A stretch of DNA of 64,000 nt from Flavobacteriales bacterium UBA4110 (GCA_002383165.1 DFXK01000002.1:115318-179317), one strand, 5' to 3'; counted from the first letter of the stretch, positions 41,870-51,337 are shown. The notes: generated by a model from the letters alone, not told the origin. Numbers and translations: made by a program.

Positions 41870-44416
41870 CTATGCAGAATTTCTACTTGCGTTGATATTG
41901 CCAAACAATGAACGCATAACAAGTTTTTCATAAGCCTCCCTATCACCTTCTCCTTTTTGGATTTTAATCAAAGCATATTGTTGGATACTCAACAACGGAA
42001 GCACAATCTTCTCTCTAATTCTAATCGATTTTCTGTTGATAGGTTCTTCCTGCATAAGGATATTATAGCCGGTTAGTTCCAACATCATTTCTTTAGACAA
42101 AGAAAATTCAGCAAACAGGATATTCCAGAACTCACCGAATTTCTCATTATTTCTCATATAATAAGTTAATGGGAAATAAGTCTTATTCATACTCATCATC
42201 GAATTCAGAACAAGCGTTTTGAAGAAGTCTGAACCTTTATATAGTTCTTTGATTTCGTCAAATCTTCCCGCATCTTTCAAAGACTTCAAAGCAGAACCAA
42301 ACCCAAAGAAGCCAGGAACATTTTGTCTCAACTGTGCCCAAGATCCAACAAAAGGGATTGCTCTTAGATCTTCAAACTTCAGTTCAGAACCTGCTCCTCT
42401 TTTACTTGGTCGGCTTCCGATATTTGTCCGTCCATAATATTCCAAAGTACTCATCTCTTGCAAATAAGGAACAAACATTGGATGCGCTTTTAAGTCAGAA
42501 TATTTACCATAACTGATGTCTGCTAATTCTGAGATTAACTTTCTTTCCTCATCATTTAAGTCTTTTTTCACACTTTTAAAAACATCATTCTCAATCCCAG
42601 CCGTCAACAACTGCTCAAAGTTGAACTTCGCCTGATCTTTATTTCCGAAGACACTTGTAATAGTTTGCCCTTGTATCGTTAACTCAATTTGGTTGTTTGC
42701 AATTGTTTTCCCTTGCGACGCATAGAAATCGTGAGTTTTTCCACCACCTCTTGCGGGTGGTCCACCTCTACCATCAAAGAAAACGACTTTCACTCCGTTT
42801 TCCTCAGAGATTTTAGTAAGCTTTTCTTTCGAAGTATAGATTTGCCAATTCGCCTTCAAGTAACCACCATCTTTTGTTCCGTCTGAGAAACCAAGCATAA
42901 TGATTTGTTTGTTGTTTCGTTTTTGCAGATGTTTCTTATAAACAGGATGGCTGTACAAAGTTCTCATCACTTCTTCAGATTTGTCAAGACCTTCCATCGT
43001 TTCAAACAACGGAACAATATCGATATTGATTTCATCATCTGCATAACCACAAAGTTTCATCATAGCATAGACATTCATCACATCTTTCACTTCATCCGAG
43101 TTGGAAATAATGTAACGATGCATCCCACGTTCACCATTGCTCTCTTGGATTTTTTTGATGTTATAAATACTTTTCAGAGTTTCGCAAGTCATTTCATCTT
43201 CAAAATCTTGCGGATTCAGAACCTCATTAGAATCAATCAAAAGCTGAAATTTTTCATCATCCGTTTTAGCATCTACATTTTCATCAATTACTTTTTTGAA
43301 AATATCATCGATCACATTTTGATGAACTCTACTATCCTGACGGATATCCAAAGTAGCGAAGTGAGTTCCAAAAATCTTCACTCGATCTCTGAAATCATCC
43401 AACACATCTATGAAAAGCGAATTATGTTCTTCTTTCAGAATCTTTTCTGCTTCGTCTATTTTTTTTACAATTTCATCTGCTGAGATTCTAGCTTCTTTCT
43501 GAAAAATAGATACATAAAGGTTTTTACTTAATTTATCTAAGACGTCAGAAACGCCACGGAAACTTAATCTTCTTCGCACAATTTTAAGATGTCCGTAATA
43601 ATCTTTAAGAATAGAAATCCTCAATTCTTCAGCAACTTTCATCGTGATATCTGCCGTTACAAAAGGATTTCCATCACGGTCTCCACCTGGCCAAAAACCT
43701 AACTGAATAATATCTGGACTCGGTATGAAATTAGAAGTTCCGTAAACTTGTTTGATTTTTCTATACAACTCACCAATACTTTGATAATAAACATATCTCA
43801 AGTAATAAATGATGCTCATTGCTTCATCTAATGGTGTCGGTTTTTCTTTATTAACGAATGGTGTTTTTCCTAATTGTTGAAGCAAAGTATCAATCTGCGT
43901 CACAGAATCATTAATGATTGCATCACGTAAATCGTGGATGATTCTCTGAACAGCATTTGGATAAAACTGAGTCGGGTGTGCCGTGAAAACAATTTTAATT
44001 CCAAAGTCATCCATTTTCTTTCGGATGGCAGTCAAGTGATGTTCTTGATTAGCTCTCTCATAAAGATTCATCACTGTACCAGAATCAGTTTCAGAGTGTA
44101 ATTGCTGGAAAGCTGCATCTTCTATACTATCAAACAAAACCACTTGTCTTTCTATATATTGGATAATTTTGAATAGCAATTCCAGTTTCTGATCTTCAGT
44201 TTGTAGTTCGGTATGTTTCTGGAAAAACTCTTCCACTATTTCTTCTGGAGATTTCCCTTGTTGATAGCCGTCTTTACTTTCCTCATAAAGAAAAGGAAGC
44301 AGCATCCCAATATTCGTCATTTTATCATAAGGCAAACTCATGAAGAGTGAATTGTAGATTTGAAATTTATTTTCTACAATTTGCCTGAATTTTTCAATTT
44401 TTTGATCGTTTAGCAT
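41870..44416 (-). CDS. ppc: Phosphoenolpyruvate carboxylase
   Basis: Anaplerotic enzyme, phosphoenolpyruvate + bicarbonate to oxaloacetate. The 848 residues contain FTAHPTQFYP with the catalytic His (about 154), GGDRDGNPFV (about 248), LGFSDGTKDGGYLKANW (about 508) and FFDGRGGPPARGGG (about 542). The last two differ from the proteobacterial FHGRGGSVGRGG form and match a divergent branch. The protein ends NASRNSA rather than the usual NTG, whose Gly carboxylate matters in typical PEPCs. The -7 box TATTTTTG is four bases before the ATG, with TTG 18 bases further upstream. Confidence 0.94.
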   Translation of the reverse strand: MLNDQKIEKFRQIVENKFQIYNSLFMSLPYDKMTNIGMLLPFLYEESKDGYQQGKSPEEIVEEFFQKHTELQTEDQKLELLFKIIQYIERQVVLFDSIEDAAFQQLHSETDSGTVMNLYERANQEHHLTAIRKKMDDFGIKIVFTAHPTQFYPNAVQRIIHDLRDAIINDSVTQIDTLLQQLGKTPFVNKEKPTPLDEAMSIIYYLRYVYYQSIGELYRKIKQVYGTSNFIPSPDIIQLGFWPGGDRDGNPFVTADITMKVAEELRISILKDYYGHLKIVRRRLSFRGVSDVLDKLSKNLYVSIFQKEARISADEIVKKIDEAEKILKEEHNSLFIDVLDDFRDRVKIFGTHFATLDIRQDSRVHQNVIDDIFKKVIDENVDAKTDDEKFQLLIDSNEVLNPQDFEDEMTCETLKSIYNIKKIQESNGERGMHRYIISNSDEVKDVMNVYAMMKLCGYADDEINIDIVPLFETMEGLDKSEEVMRTLYSHPVYKKHLQKRNNKQIIMLGFSDGTKDGGYLKANWQIYTSKEKLTKISEENGVKVVFFDGRGGPPARGGGKTHDFYASQGKTIANNQIELTIQGQTITSVFGNKDQAKFNFEQLLTAGIENDVFKSVKKDLNDEERKLISELADISYGKYSDLKAHPMFVPYLQEMSTLEYYGRTNIGSRPSKRGAGSELKFEDLRAIPFVGSWAQLRQNVPGFFGFGSALKSLKDAGRFDEIKELYKGSDFFKTLVLNSMMSMNKTYFPLTYYMRNNEKFGEFWNILFAEFSLSKEMMLELTGYNILMQEEPINRKSIRIREKIVLPLLSIQQYALIKIQKGEGDREAYEKLVMRSLFGNINASRNSA

Positions 44417-44420
44417 ATAA

Positions 44421-44449
44421 CAAAAATAAGAGATAAATCATAAAATCAA
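44421..44449 (-). promoter_or_regulatory. ppc promoter, predicted leaderless start
   Basis: Reverse strand TTG (44447-44449), 18 bases, TATTTTTG (44421-44428), TTAT, ATG. Confidence 0.62.
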
Positions 44450-44485
44450 TCCTTCAACATGTTATTTTTATTGTAAATTTTATAT

Positions 44486-44918
44486 TTATGCATTTTCCAA
44501 AACCTCGAGAATTTCTATCCCAAATTTCTCTACTTTAGACTTTCCGATTCCATTTACATTTTCTAAATCGTCCAAAGTGCAAGGTTTATGTCTTGCAATA
44601 GACATCAGATGGATATTATGAAAAATGATATAAGCTGGCAATTGGGCTTCTCTTGCCTTATCTGCACGCCAATCTTTGAGCTTATTGTAAATAATCTTTT
44701 CTTCTTCCGAAAGTTCAGATTCTGAATTCACTGTAGTTTTACTAGAAATTACCGTATTCTTTTTATCGTTGTAATAAATCAAAACCGACCAATAATTAAT
44801 TTCATCAGCCATGAGTTTTGCATTCATACTCGAACCGGGATAAATAATCATTAACTATGGCTTCATCTGTAATTTGAAACCGATCATCAATTCTTATTTT
44901 CAAAACTTTTACTTTCAT
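44486..44918 (-). pseudogene. HRDC-domain protein gene with an internal frameshift
   Basis: The frame starting at 44918 reads MKVKVLKIRIDDRFQITDEAI and stops after 37 codons. A second frame continues directly with ADEINYWSVLIYYNDKKNT and ends with an HRDC domain (YIIFHNIHLMSIARHKPCTL, NVNGIGKSKVEKFG). Removing one base from the A4 run (44816-44819) joins them into about 143 residues. HRDC domains bind nucleic acid and occur at the end of RecQ helicases; stand-alone versions exist in Flavobacteriia. It may be a true lesion, a sequencing error, or a restart at a downstream ATG. Confidence 0.7.
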
Positions 44919-44924
44919 AATATT

Positions 44925-44932
44925 CAAAATTA
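44925..44932 (-). promoter_or_regulatory. -7 box of the HRDC gene
   Basis: Reverse strand TAATTTTG, six bases before the ATG at 44918, with TTG 17 bases upstream (44950-44952). It overlaps the region just after the ssb terminator. Confidence 0.45.
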
Positions 44933-44939
44933 AGATATA

Positions 44940-44973
44940 AAAACCTCGGCAAGTTTTCCGCTTACCGAGGTTT
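44940..44973 (-). terminator. Terminator of ssb
   Basis: AAACCTCGG pairs with CCGAGGTTT, with an inner AAG/CTT pair, nine bases after the ssb stop and followed by a T run on the reverse strand. Confidence 0.82.
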
Positions 44974-44981
44974 ACTTGATA

Positions 44982-45317
44982 TTATTTATTAGATCCTAAA
45001 AGAACCAGTTCATCTATTTTGATTTCTGTCACAAATCTTTTTGTGCCATCTTTGTCATCATACGATCTGTAAGTCAGTTTTCCTTCTATTGCTATTTCCT
45101 TTCCTTTTGCAACATACTTTTCCAAAATATCTACGACTTTTCCAAATGCAATGAGATTGTGCCATTGCGTCTCTTCTACTCTTTCGCCCGCAGCATTGAT
45201 ATAATAATCACTTGTTGCAAGGCTAACGGTTGCTTTTTTGTTTCCGTTTTCGAAATTGAAAACTTCTACTTCTTTTCCTGTGTGACCAATAAGCGTCACT
45301 TTGTTTCTTAAAGACAT
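44982..45317 (-). CDS. ssb: Single-stranded DNA-binding protein, short form without acidic tail
   Basis: The 111-residue protein is only an OB fold: MSLRNKVTLIGHTGKEVEV, the core ETQWHNLIAFGKVVDILEKY and KGKEIAIEGKLTYRSYDDKD. It ends DELVLLGSNK, so the flexible linker and the acidic C-terminal tip (DDDIPF type) that recruits partner proteins are absent. It could be the principal SSB of a lineage without the tip, or a paralogue. Gene context gives no sign of a phage or plasmid origin. A 9-bp hairpin lies in the leader (45345-45379). Confidence 0.92.
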   Translation of the reverse strand: MSLRNKVTLIGHTGKEVEVFNFENGNKKATVSLATSDYYINAAGERVEETQWHNLIAFGKVVDILEKYVAKGKEIAIEGKLTYRSYDDKDGTKRFVTEIKIDELVLLGSNK

Positions 45318-45344
45318 AATATTAAATTTTTGAATTAAACTTTT

Positions 45345-45379
45345 AAAATCAAGTCGTGTTTTGTCTTTCGCTTGATTTT
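45345..45379. other. Hairpin in the ssb upstream region
   Basis: AAAATCAAG and CTTGATTTT are perfect 9-bp arms around a 17-base loop, 28 bases upstream of the ssb ATG. Confidence 0.45.
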
Positions 45380-45547
45380 CTGTTGCAAATTTTCATCAAA
45401 AAGAAAACTGGATTCGGTTAAAAAGTATTTATATCCGTTTGTAATCGTTTGTAAATGGATAAAAAATTATAAATTTATAAATCTCTAAATGTCATCAGCT
45501 TTACAACTGTGATGTGATTATAAGACTGATCAAAACAAAAAAACACA

Positions 45548-45898
45548 ATGGAAACTCTAACCTGCCCAGAATGTGGCGATAAAATTATCGGGCGTTCGGA
45601 TAAAAAATTCTGTTCCGATGCTTGCAGAAATGCATTTAACAATAAACAGAATAAAACCACCACAAATCTGATGCGAAATATCAATAACAAGCTTCGCAAA
45701 AATTACCGGATTCTTTCTGAAAATAATACAGACGGCAAAACAAAATTGACCAGAAGCAAAATGGAAGCTGCAGGATTTGACTTCGATTATATCACACAAA
45801 TCATTACCTATAAAAATGGTTCTCAGTATTTTTTTATTTATGATAAGGGATATAAAATTTTAGATAATGAATGGATTCTTATCGTAGACCGGAAATAA
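45548..45898 (+). CDS. Zinc-ribbon domain protein
   Basis: A 116-residue soluble protein. The N-terminus holds a zinc ribbon with LTCPECGDKI and KKFCSDACRNAFNNK (Cys6, Cys9, Cys22, Cys26), similar to DUF2116-type zinc ribbons. A basic helix (LMRNINNKLRKNYRIL) follows, then a beta-rich end, FIYDKGYKILDNEWILIV. The zinc ribbon and basic helix suggest nucleic-acid contact, which is inference. It is followed after 46 bases by the MBL hydrolase gene in the same direction. Confidence 0.8.
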   Translation: METLTCPECGDKIIGRSDKKFCSDACRNAFNNKQNKTTTNLMRNINNKLRKNYRILSENNTDGKTKLTRSKMEAAGFDFDYITQIITYKNGSQYFFIYDKGYKILDNEWILIVDRK

Positions 45899-45944
45899 AT
45901 TAAAGTAAAGAAACCGATCGATCGTCTTAATTAAAAAAATATAA

Positions 45945-47030
45945 ATGTTCAAATATTTTGCTGTCGCTGGGATTATTATCCTGATTTTAATTATGGCTAA
46001 CCATCCTATTTTTGGGGGAACTATAAAAGGAAAACGCTTGGAACGCATCAAAAAATCTCCAAATTATAAAGATCGTGTTTTTCAGAATCTAAGCCTCACG
46101 CCATCTCTGGCAGAAGGTTTCACGATGAGACAAGTTCTTTGGGAATTCATAACCGATAAAACTGAAAATAAAAAACCTAAAAATCTTATCCCAACTCATA
46201 AAACAGACTTGAAAAATCAGTCGATAACTGATAATTTTCTGGTTTGGATGGGACATTCTTCTTATTACTTTCAACTTTCGGGGAAGCGTTTTTTAGTTGA
46301 TCCTGTCTTTAGTGGAAATGCCTCGCCTATTCCAGGAACTACAAAAGCTTTTGCTGGAACGGATATTTATTCTGCAGAAGATTTTCCAGAGATTGATTTT
46401 TTGATTATTTCTCACGATCATTATGATCATTTGGATTATAAAACCATCAAAGAACTGAAACCAAAAATTAAAACTGTTATTTGCGGCTTGGGTGTTGGTG
46501 CCCATTTTGAGCGCTGGGGTTTTGATGAAAATCATATCATAGAGCTAGATTGGTATGACAGCAGAAATTTGGACAATGGTTTTAAAATAACCTCTACTCC
46601 AGCCCGGCATTTTTCTGGTCGACTGTTTAAAAGAAACACCACACTTTGGTCTTCTTTTGTTTTAGAAACACCTAGTAAGAAAATTTTTCTTGGTGGAGAC
46701 AGTGGTTACGATTTTCATTTCAAACAGATTGGAGAAAAGTTCGGACCTTTTGATTGGGCTATTTTAGAGAATGGACAATACAATGAAAAATGGAAATACA
46801 TCCACACTTTGCCAGATGAATTTGGAACAGTAGTGAATGATCTTAATGCAAAAAATATCTTTCCGGTACATTCAGGTAAGTTTGCTCTTGCGCAGCACGC
46901 GTGGAACGAACCGCTGGAAAAAGTAAAGCAAAACAGTTTGGGAAAAAATTTCCGCCTTTGTACACCAATGATTGGCGAGAAAATGAGTCTTGATGATAAA
47001 TCACAAACATTTTCCGAGTGGTGGAAATAA
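45945..47030 (+). CDS. Membrane-anchored metallo-beta-lactamase-fold hydrolase (UlaG/NAPE-PLD-like)
   Basis: A 361-residue protein with an N-terminal membrane helix (YFAVAGIIILILIMA, about 4-18). It has an MBL domain with the metal motif SHDHYDHLDY (about residue 160), LVDPVFSGNASP (about 125), ARHFSGR (about 222) and GGDSGYDFHF (about 249). The order and spacing are those of the NAPE-PLD/RomA/UlaG-like branch, which acts on phosphodiester or lactone substrates. The substrate here is unknown. The anchor suggests a periplasmic or outer-surface site. Confidence 0.85.
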   Translation: MFKYFAVAGIIILILIMANHPIFGGTIKGKRLERIKKSPNYKDRVFQNLSLTPSLAEGFTMRQVLWEFITDKTENKKPKNLIPTHKTDLKNQSITDNFLVWMGHSSYYFQLSGKRFLVDPVFSGNASPIPGTTKAFAGTDIYSAEDFPEIDFLIISHDHYDHLDYKTIKELKPKIKTVICGLGVGAHFERWGFDENHIIELDWYDSRNLDNGFKITSTPARHFSGRLFKRNTTLWSSFVLETPSKKIFLGGDSGYDFHFKQIGEKFGPFDWAILENGQYNEKWKYIHTLPDEFGTVVNDLNAKNIFPVHSGKFALAQHAWNEPLEKVKQNSLGKNFRLCTPMIGEKMSLDDKSQTFSEWWK

Positions 47031-47065
47031 AAAAAGGATGAACAATTTCTGTTCATCCTTTTTTA
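47031..47065. terminator. Bidirectional terminator between the MBL gene and the surA-like gene
   Basis: AAAAAAGGATGAACA, 5-base loop, TGTTCATCCTTTTTT: a perfect 15-bp stem. Confidence 0.9.
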
Positions 47066-47079
47066 TTATTTAGTTTAAT

Positions 47080-48456
47080 CTATTTCGTAGTTACAACAGA
47101 ATTTTTCTGCCAGTTACTGTGGAAGTTGCAGTCCTTATATTTATTATCCAATGAGATGAACAATGAAGGAATTTTTGCATTAACCCATTTTTCTACAATC
47201 TCATTTTTCTTTTTATTAAGAGCCATATCTTTGATTCTTTCATAATCTGTAGCCAATTCCAGCTGATGTGCATCAATAATATCATTCACCTGAACAATGC
47301 TGATCATTTTCCTTTTCTGCTGATCTTCCTGCTGGAAAGGATCTGTAATATCATTCTTTTTAAGTCCGGCAATCTGGTAAGAAATTGTTGGATCCAGACC
47401 TAGTTTTTCCAATCTGTCCGAACCATCCTGATTATTTGTCATTATTCCCGCACTGAACTTATTGCTTTTATCATCCGAATATTTATAAGCTGCATCCTTA
47501 AAAGTAATTTTCTTTTCCAAGATTAGAGTTCTGATGCTGTCAAGTTCTTTTTTGGCAGATGTAAGTTCTTCTGCGTTAGGCGTACTCTTTATTAGAATAT
47601 GTCTTGCGTCATATTTTTTACCATTTCTTTTAACCAACTGAATAAGGTGAAATCCAAATTCAGATTCCACAGGATCTGAAATATCACCTTCCTGAAGGTT
47701 AAGCGCAGCCGCCTCGAAAGGTTTTACCATCTGTCCCATATTTATATTTTTATAAAGACCACCAACAGCCGCAGAGCCTTCATCTTCGGAATAAATTCTG
47801 GCAAGATTTTCAAAGCTGTCTCCATTTTTAATATCTTGTTTGATTTTCTTTAGTTTATCAATGATTTCTTTTCTGTGCGATTCAGAAAGTTTTGGATACA
47901 TACTAATTTTGGAAAGAGACACTTCATCTTTTACATTGGGCAACTGAAATTTGAACTGATTATAAAAATCTGTCACCTCATTAGGCGTTACATCTGCTTT
48001 ATCAGTTATTCTCGCATACTTCTGCTGACCGTAATAATTATCCGCATCAATTTTTTCGATTGCATTTTTCATCTCATACGATGTTCTGAATTTGTACGCT
48101 GCCAACATCGCTTTTTCATCAGGAAACTGTCCCAAGATCTGGTTATATTTATTACCAGCCATTTCCTTGATTGCCGCACTTCTGTTTTCAATAAGCGTAT
48201 CTTTTTTAGCTTCGTAGATGAGAAGTTTGTTATTTAGGATGCTTTCCATAAATTCACATTTATTTCCAACATTGGTCCCCTGCTGCTTCGCATAATTAGC
48301 CTGATCTTCTATATCGGATTCCAGAATAATTTCATCACCAATTACAGCTGCTATACCGTCTATTAACTGCCCTTTTGTCAACTGTGCCGATAGTTGTCCG
48401 CTTACCAAGAAAACGATTACCGATAGTAAAAAAAGGAATTTTGTGTATTTTGACAT
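47080..48456 (-). CDS. SurA-like periplasmic peptidyl-prolyl isomerase/chaperone
   Basis: The 458-residue product has a signal peptide (MSKYTKFLFLLSVIVFLVSG) and a SurA N-terminal region (IDGIAAVIGDEIILESDIED, about 31-50). Two parvulin domains follow: the first (about 170-265, EGDISDPVESEFGFHLIQLV) is canonical, the second (about 270-375, KYDARHILIKS) is less complete. SurA chaperones outer-membrane barrels to BAM. The ATG at 48456 is chosen because an in-frame upstream start at 48480 overlaps the -7 box (48478-48485). It follows another parvulin gene by 66 bases. Confidence 0.9.
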   Translation of the reverse strand: MSKYTKFLFLLSVIVFLVSGQLSAQLTKGQLIDGIAAVIGDEIILESDIEDQANYAKQQGTNVGNKCEFMESILNNKLLIYEAKKDTLIENRSAAIKEMAGNKYNQILGQFPDEKAMLAAYKFRTSYEMKNAIEKIDADNYYGQQKYARITDKADVTPNEVTDFYNQFKFQLPNVKDEVSLSKISMYPKLSESHRKEIIDKLKKIKQDIKNGDSFENLARIYSEDEGSAAVGGLYKNINMGQMVKPFEAAALNLQEGDISDPVESEFGFHLIQLVKRNGKKYDARHILIKSTPNAEELTSAKKELDSIRTLILEKKITFKDAAYKYSDDKSNKFSAGIMTNNQDGSDRLEKLGLDPTISYQIAGLKKNDITDPFQQEDQQKRKMISIVQVNDIIDAHQLELATDYERIKDMALNKKKNEIVEKWVNAKIPSLFISLDNKYKDCNFHSNWQKNSVVTTK

Positions 48457-48477
48457 TACTTTTGGATTATTAACGTG

Positions 48478-48509
48478 CAAAATTAGAATTATACACCAAT
48501 TTTGCTCAA
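48478..48509 (-). promoter_or_regulatory. Promoter of the surA-like gene
   Basis: Reverse strand TTG (48507-48509), 21 bases, TAATTTTG (48478-48485). Confidence 0.58.
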
Positions 48510-48522
48510 TTTTAAATTATAA

Positions 48523-50358
48523 TTATTTCTTAAAGTTTTTATTCAGTTCCGCCCTAAACGCTGGCTGTATCTCCACTTTTGTTTTAGCGCGTTGTGTTGC
48601 AATAGTTTTCTGAAGAAGTTTTTCTGTTACTGCATCATTCATATCTTCCTTAGATTCTTCCAATGTCATCTGCTGTTCCGGCAGAAGATCATCTATTGCC
48701 ACCACTACATCTCTGTCCCCAATTTTGGTAAGAAAAATACCTTTCTTAAAAGGAACATTATACTTTTTGAAAATATCTGCACTTTCCTGAATTTTCCCCT
48801 GTTCAAAATGAACAAGAACCTGATTTTTATCGTTGACCTGATTTTTGTATTTCTCTTTCAGAGCATCCCATTTTTTAGGATCTTTAACCTCTTTTTCTAT
48901 CTCTTTTACAAGTGCCGGATTCGAAATCACTACAGCTCTGGATTCTGCTCTTTTTTCCCAAATGAATTTGGATTTGTTTTCATTATAATAATCAGTAAAG
49001 AGCTGCGGATTGTTCTTTAGCTCATCTTTTAGGTATTCAGAGAAAATGTATTCCGAGAAGAGATTCTTTTTTAGTTCATTCAGTTCGGGCTTCACATCTG
49101 GAAGATTTTGAAAATTCTTCGCATAAACCCCAATAATATATTGATCTGCCTGAAAATTTAAAAGATCGGACCACTGTGTTGTAGGGATCTGTTCCAGATT
49201 TTTATATTGAGAATCTATTGCTTTTTTAAGATCTTCATAAGTTACTTTATTAGTCCCATAAGAAAATAAAACAGCTTTTGGATTCTTGATATTGAGATAA
49301 CTCTGATAAGATTTTTTGATCTCTGCAAAATCCGCAGTTTCTACAAACTTTTCTTGTGTTTTCAGCCAGGTTACCAGTCTTTTAGTAGCCTCGTCTCCAT
49401 AACTTGTTGCCAGCAATTCTTTCTGGAAAAATCTCCTGTTTGCATCCGTAAGCGTGTATGGCTCAACGTTATAAATATTGAAGATGAAATATTTATCATT
49501 GAACAAGATTGGCTCTTTCGTGTAAAAGTCTTTTTTCTGTCCCTTCAGTGCGTTGTAAACCTCATCCGGTAAAATTGGTGAGCCCATTACAGCACCACCA
49601 GATTCTTTCTCTTCTTCATTGGCTCCAAAATCTTTTACAACTGCTTGAAATTTCTTTCCAGAAGCTAGTTCTTTATAGATTTTGGATTTTGTAGCTTCAT
49701 AGTTATCATCTTTTGGAATCGTTAGAGTTCCGAAAATCATATAACCAAGACTTGGTCTGGTATTGACAACTTTAGCAAAGCCAACCACATTTCCTTTATC
49801 AATAAAAGATGTATATGAGTTTATAGGTGTATTTTTTACCTGCTGATAAAGTTCATAATCCAACATACCCGGTTTTACATAAAATGCTTTGGAAGTTTCT
49901 GGATTAGAATTTTTTGCAAGAAAATCCTCCATCGTCATCTTACCGGTTTTCACATGATTGTAGAGTGATTTATAATCCGTTTTATCATCCGCATTCTTTT
50001 CCTTTATGAAGAGCAAAACCTGAACTTCTTTTTGATTAGATGCTACAAAATCGGTCAGTAAAGGATCAATTACGGATTTGGGATAAAATTTCTGTTCTCT
50101 TATTTCCGATAATCTTTGATTTACAGTATTGACGAAAAAGTTAAGCGTATCTGCTTTTTTTTCTTTTGCGAGCTGCTGGAGCAATAGAAAATCTATTGTC
50201 GCATTGACCGATTTTTCCGTCCCAGAATTTTCCAGACCATATTTATTATCTCGGATATAATCTTTTACCGAAATACTATCTTTCCCAACAATCAGATATT
50301 GCGAAAAAAGGTTTTGCGTAGCCACCGCCAGCAATACAGGAAAAAAAATCTTCTTCAT
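48523..50358 (-). CDS. Periplasmic parvulin-type peptidyl-prolyl isomerase, PpiD/SurA-like
   Basis: A 611-residue exported protein with a signal peptide (MKKIFFPVLLAVATQNLFSQ). Its first 120 residues are helical, like a chaperone module. A parvulin domain follows at about 120-265 (VQVLLFIKEK ... YMIFGTLTIP ... KESGGAVMGSPILP). A second helical part and a degenerate parvulin-like segment make up the rest. It precedes the surA-like gene and both may act on outer-membrane proteins. No -7 box was seen nearby. Confidence 0.85.
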   Translation of the reverse strand: MKKIFFPVLLAVATQNLFSQYLIVGKDSISVKDYIRDNKYGLENSGTEKSVNATIDFLLLQQLAKEKKADTLNFFVNTVNQRLSEIREQKFYPKSVIDPLLTDFVASNQKEVQVLLFIKEKNADDKTDYKSLYNHVKTGKMTMEDFLAKNSNPETSKAFYVKPGMLDYELYQQVKNTPINSYTSFIDKGNVVGFAKVVNTRPSLGYMIFGTLTIPKDDNYEATKSKIYKELASGKKFQAVVKDFGANEEEKESGGAVMGSPILPDEVYNALKGQKKDFYTKEPILFNDKYFIFNIYNVEPYTLTDANRRFFQKELLATSYGDEATKRLVTWLKTQEKFVETADFAEIKKSYQSYLNIKNPKAVLFSYGTNKVTYEDLKKAIDSQYKNLEQIPTTQWSDLLNFQADQYIIGVYAKNFQNLPDVKPELNELKKNLFSEYIFSEYLKDELKNNPQLFTDYYNENKSKFIWEKRAESRAVVISNPALVKEIEKEVKDPKKWDALKEKYKNQVNDKNQVLVHFEQGKIQESADIFKKYNVPFKKGIFLTKIGDRDVVVAIDDLLPEQQMTLEESKEDMNDAVTEKLLQKTIATQRAKTKVEIQPAFRAELNKNFKK

Positions 50359-50416
50359 TTTTTGGATATTAATTTATAACACTTTTTTGAGTGATAAACT
50401 TTTGTAATGTTAAATG

Positions 50417-51337
50417 TTATATTGCAGATTCAAAAGAAGTCAGCTCGCGGAACTGCAAGATTCTTTCACTTAGCTCCTGTTTTGTAACTTGCTGAATTCT
50501 CTCAGTCCCGAATTTTTCTACCGTGAAAGAAGCCATTGCGCTACCAACTATGATCGCTGTTTTCATACTTTCAAAGCTGAAATCGCCTTTCTTAGTAAGG
50601 TAGGAAGCAAATCCACCAGCAAAAGTATCGCCAGCTCCGGTTGGATCAAATACCTCTTCTAAAGGCAATGCCGGAATTGCAAATACTTTTCCTTTGTGGA
50701 ATAATAATGCTCCGTGCTCTCCTTTTTTTATGATGACAAACTTAGGACCCATTTCGTGGATTTTCTTTGCTGCCTTTACCAGAGAATATTCGCCGGAAAG
50801 CTGTCTTGCTTCTTCGTCATTAATGGTAATTACGTCTGTTTTAGCAATAACTTTCAGCAGATTATCCCAAGCAATATCCATCCAAAAATTCATCGTATCA
50901 AGAATTACCAATTTTGGCTGTGTTTTCATCCTTTCCAAAACCGAAAGCTGAACAACAGGATCAAGATTTCCCAGAAGAAGAACATCAGCATCTGCAGAAT
51001 GTTCTGGAACCTTCGGATCAAAATCTGCCAAAACGTTCAGTTCTGTCACCAAAGTATCTCTGGAATTAAGGTCGTTATGGTATTTTCCACTCCAGAAAAA
51101 AGTTTTACCATCTTTTACCATATCTACTCCATCCACATTAATATTTTTAGAAGTCATCATATCAAGATATTCCTGAGGAAAATCGCCGCCAATGACCGAC
51201 ACTAAACTAACTTCAGTTTCCAAAGCAGAGGCCGCCAAGCCAATAAAAGTGGCTGCACCTCCAAGAATTTTATCTGTTTTTCCAAATGGTGTTTCAATGG
51301 CATCAAATGCTACAGTTCCTACTGCTAATAATTTCAT
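50417..51337 (-). CDS. PfkB-family sugar/nucleoside kinase
   Basis: A 306-residue ribokinase-fold enzyme. The N-terminal signature GGAATFIGLAASALE (about 26-40) and the C-terminal ATP site DPTGAGDTFAGGFASYL (about 237-253, catalytic Asp in GAGD) are intact. LGNLDPVVQLSVLERM and NDEEARQLSGEYSL recall the inosine/adenosine-kinase-like subgroup. The substrate cannot be assigned. It lies 137 bases downstream of gldD. Confidence 0.88.
   Translation of the reverse strand: MKLLAVGTVAFDAIETPFGKTDKILGGAATFIGLAASALETEVSLVSVIGGDFPQEYLDMMTSKNINVDGVDMVKDGKTFFWSGKYHNDLNSRDTLVTELNVLADFDPKVPEHSADADVLLLGNLDPVVQLSVLERMKTQPKLVILDTMNFWMDIAWDNLLKVIAKTDVITINDEEARQLSGEYSLVKAAKKIHEMGPKFVIIKKGEHGALLFHKGKVFAIPALPLEEVFDPTGAGDTFAGGFASYLTKKGDFSFESMKTAIIVGSAMASFTVEKFGTERIQQVTKQELSERILQFRELTSFESAI

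Noticed and set aside
42905..43483. Forward ORF of 192 codons antisense to ppc
   Set aside because: Rich in Phe, Ile and His, as expected from the reverse complement of Glu/Lys/Asp-rich coding DNA. ppc is unambiguous on the other strand.
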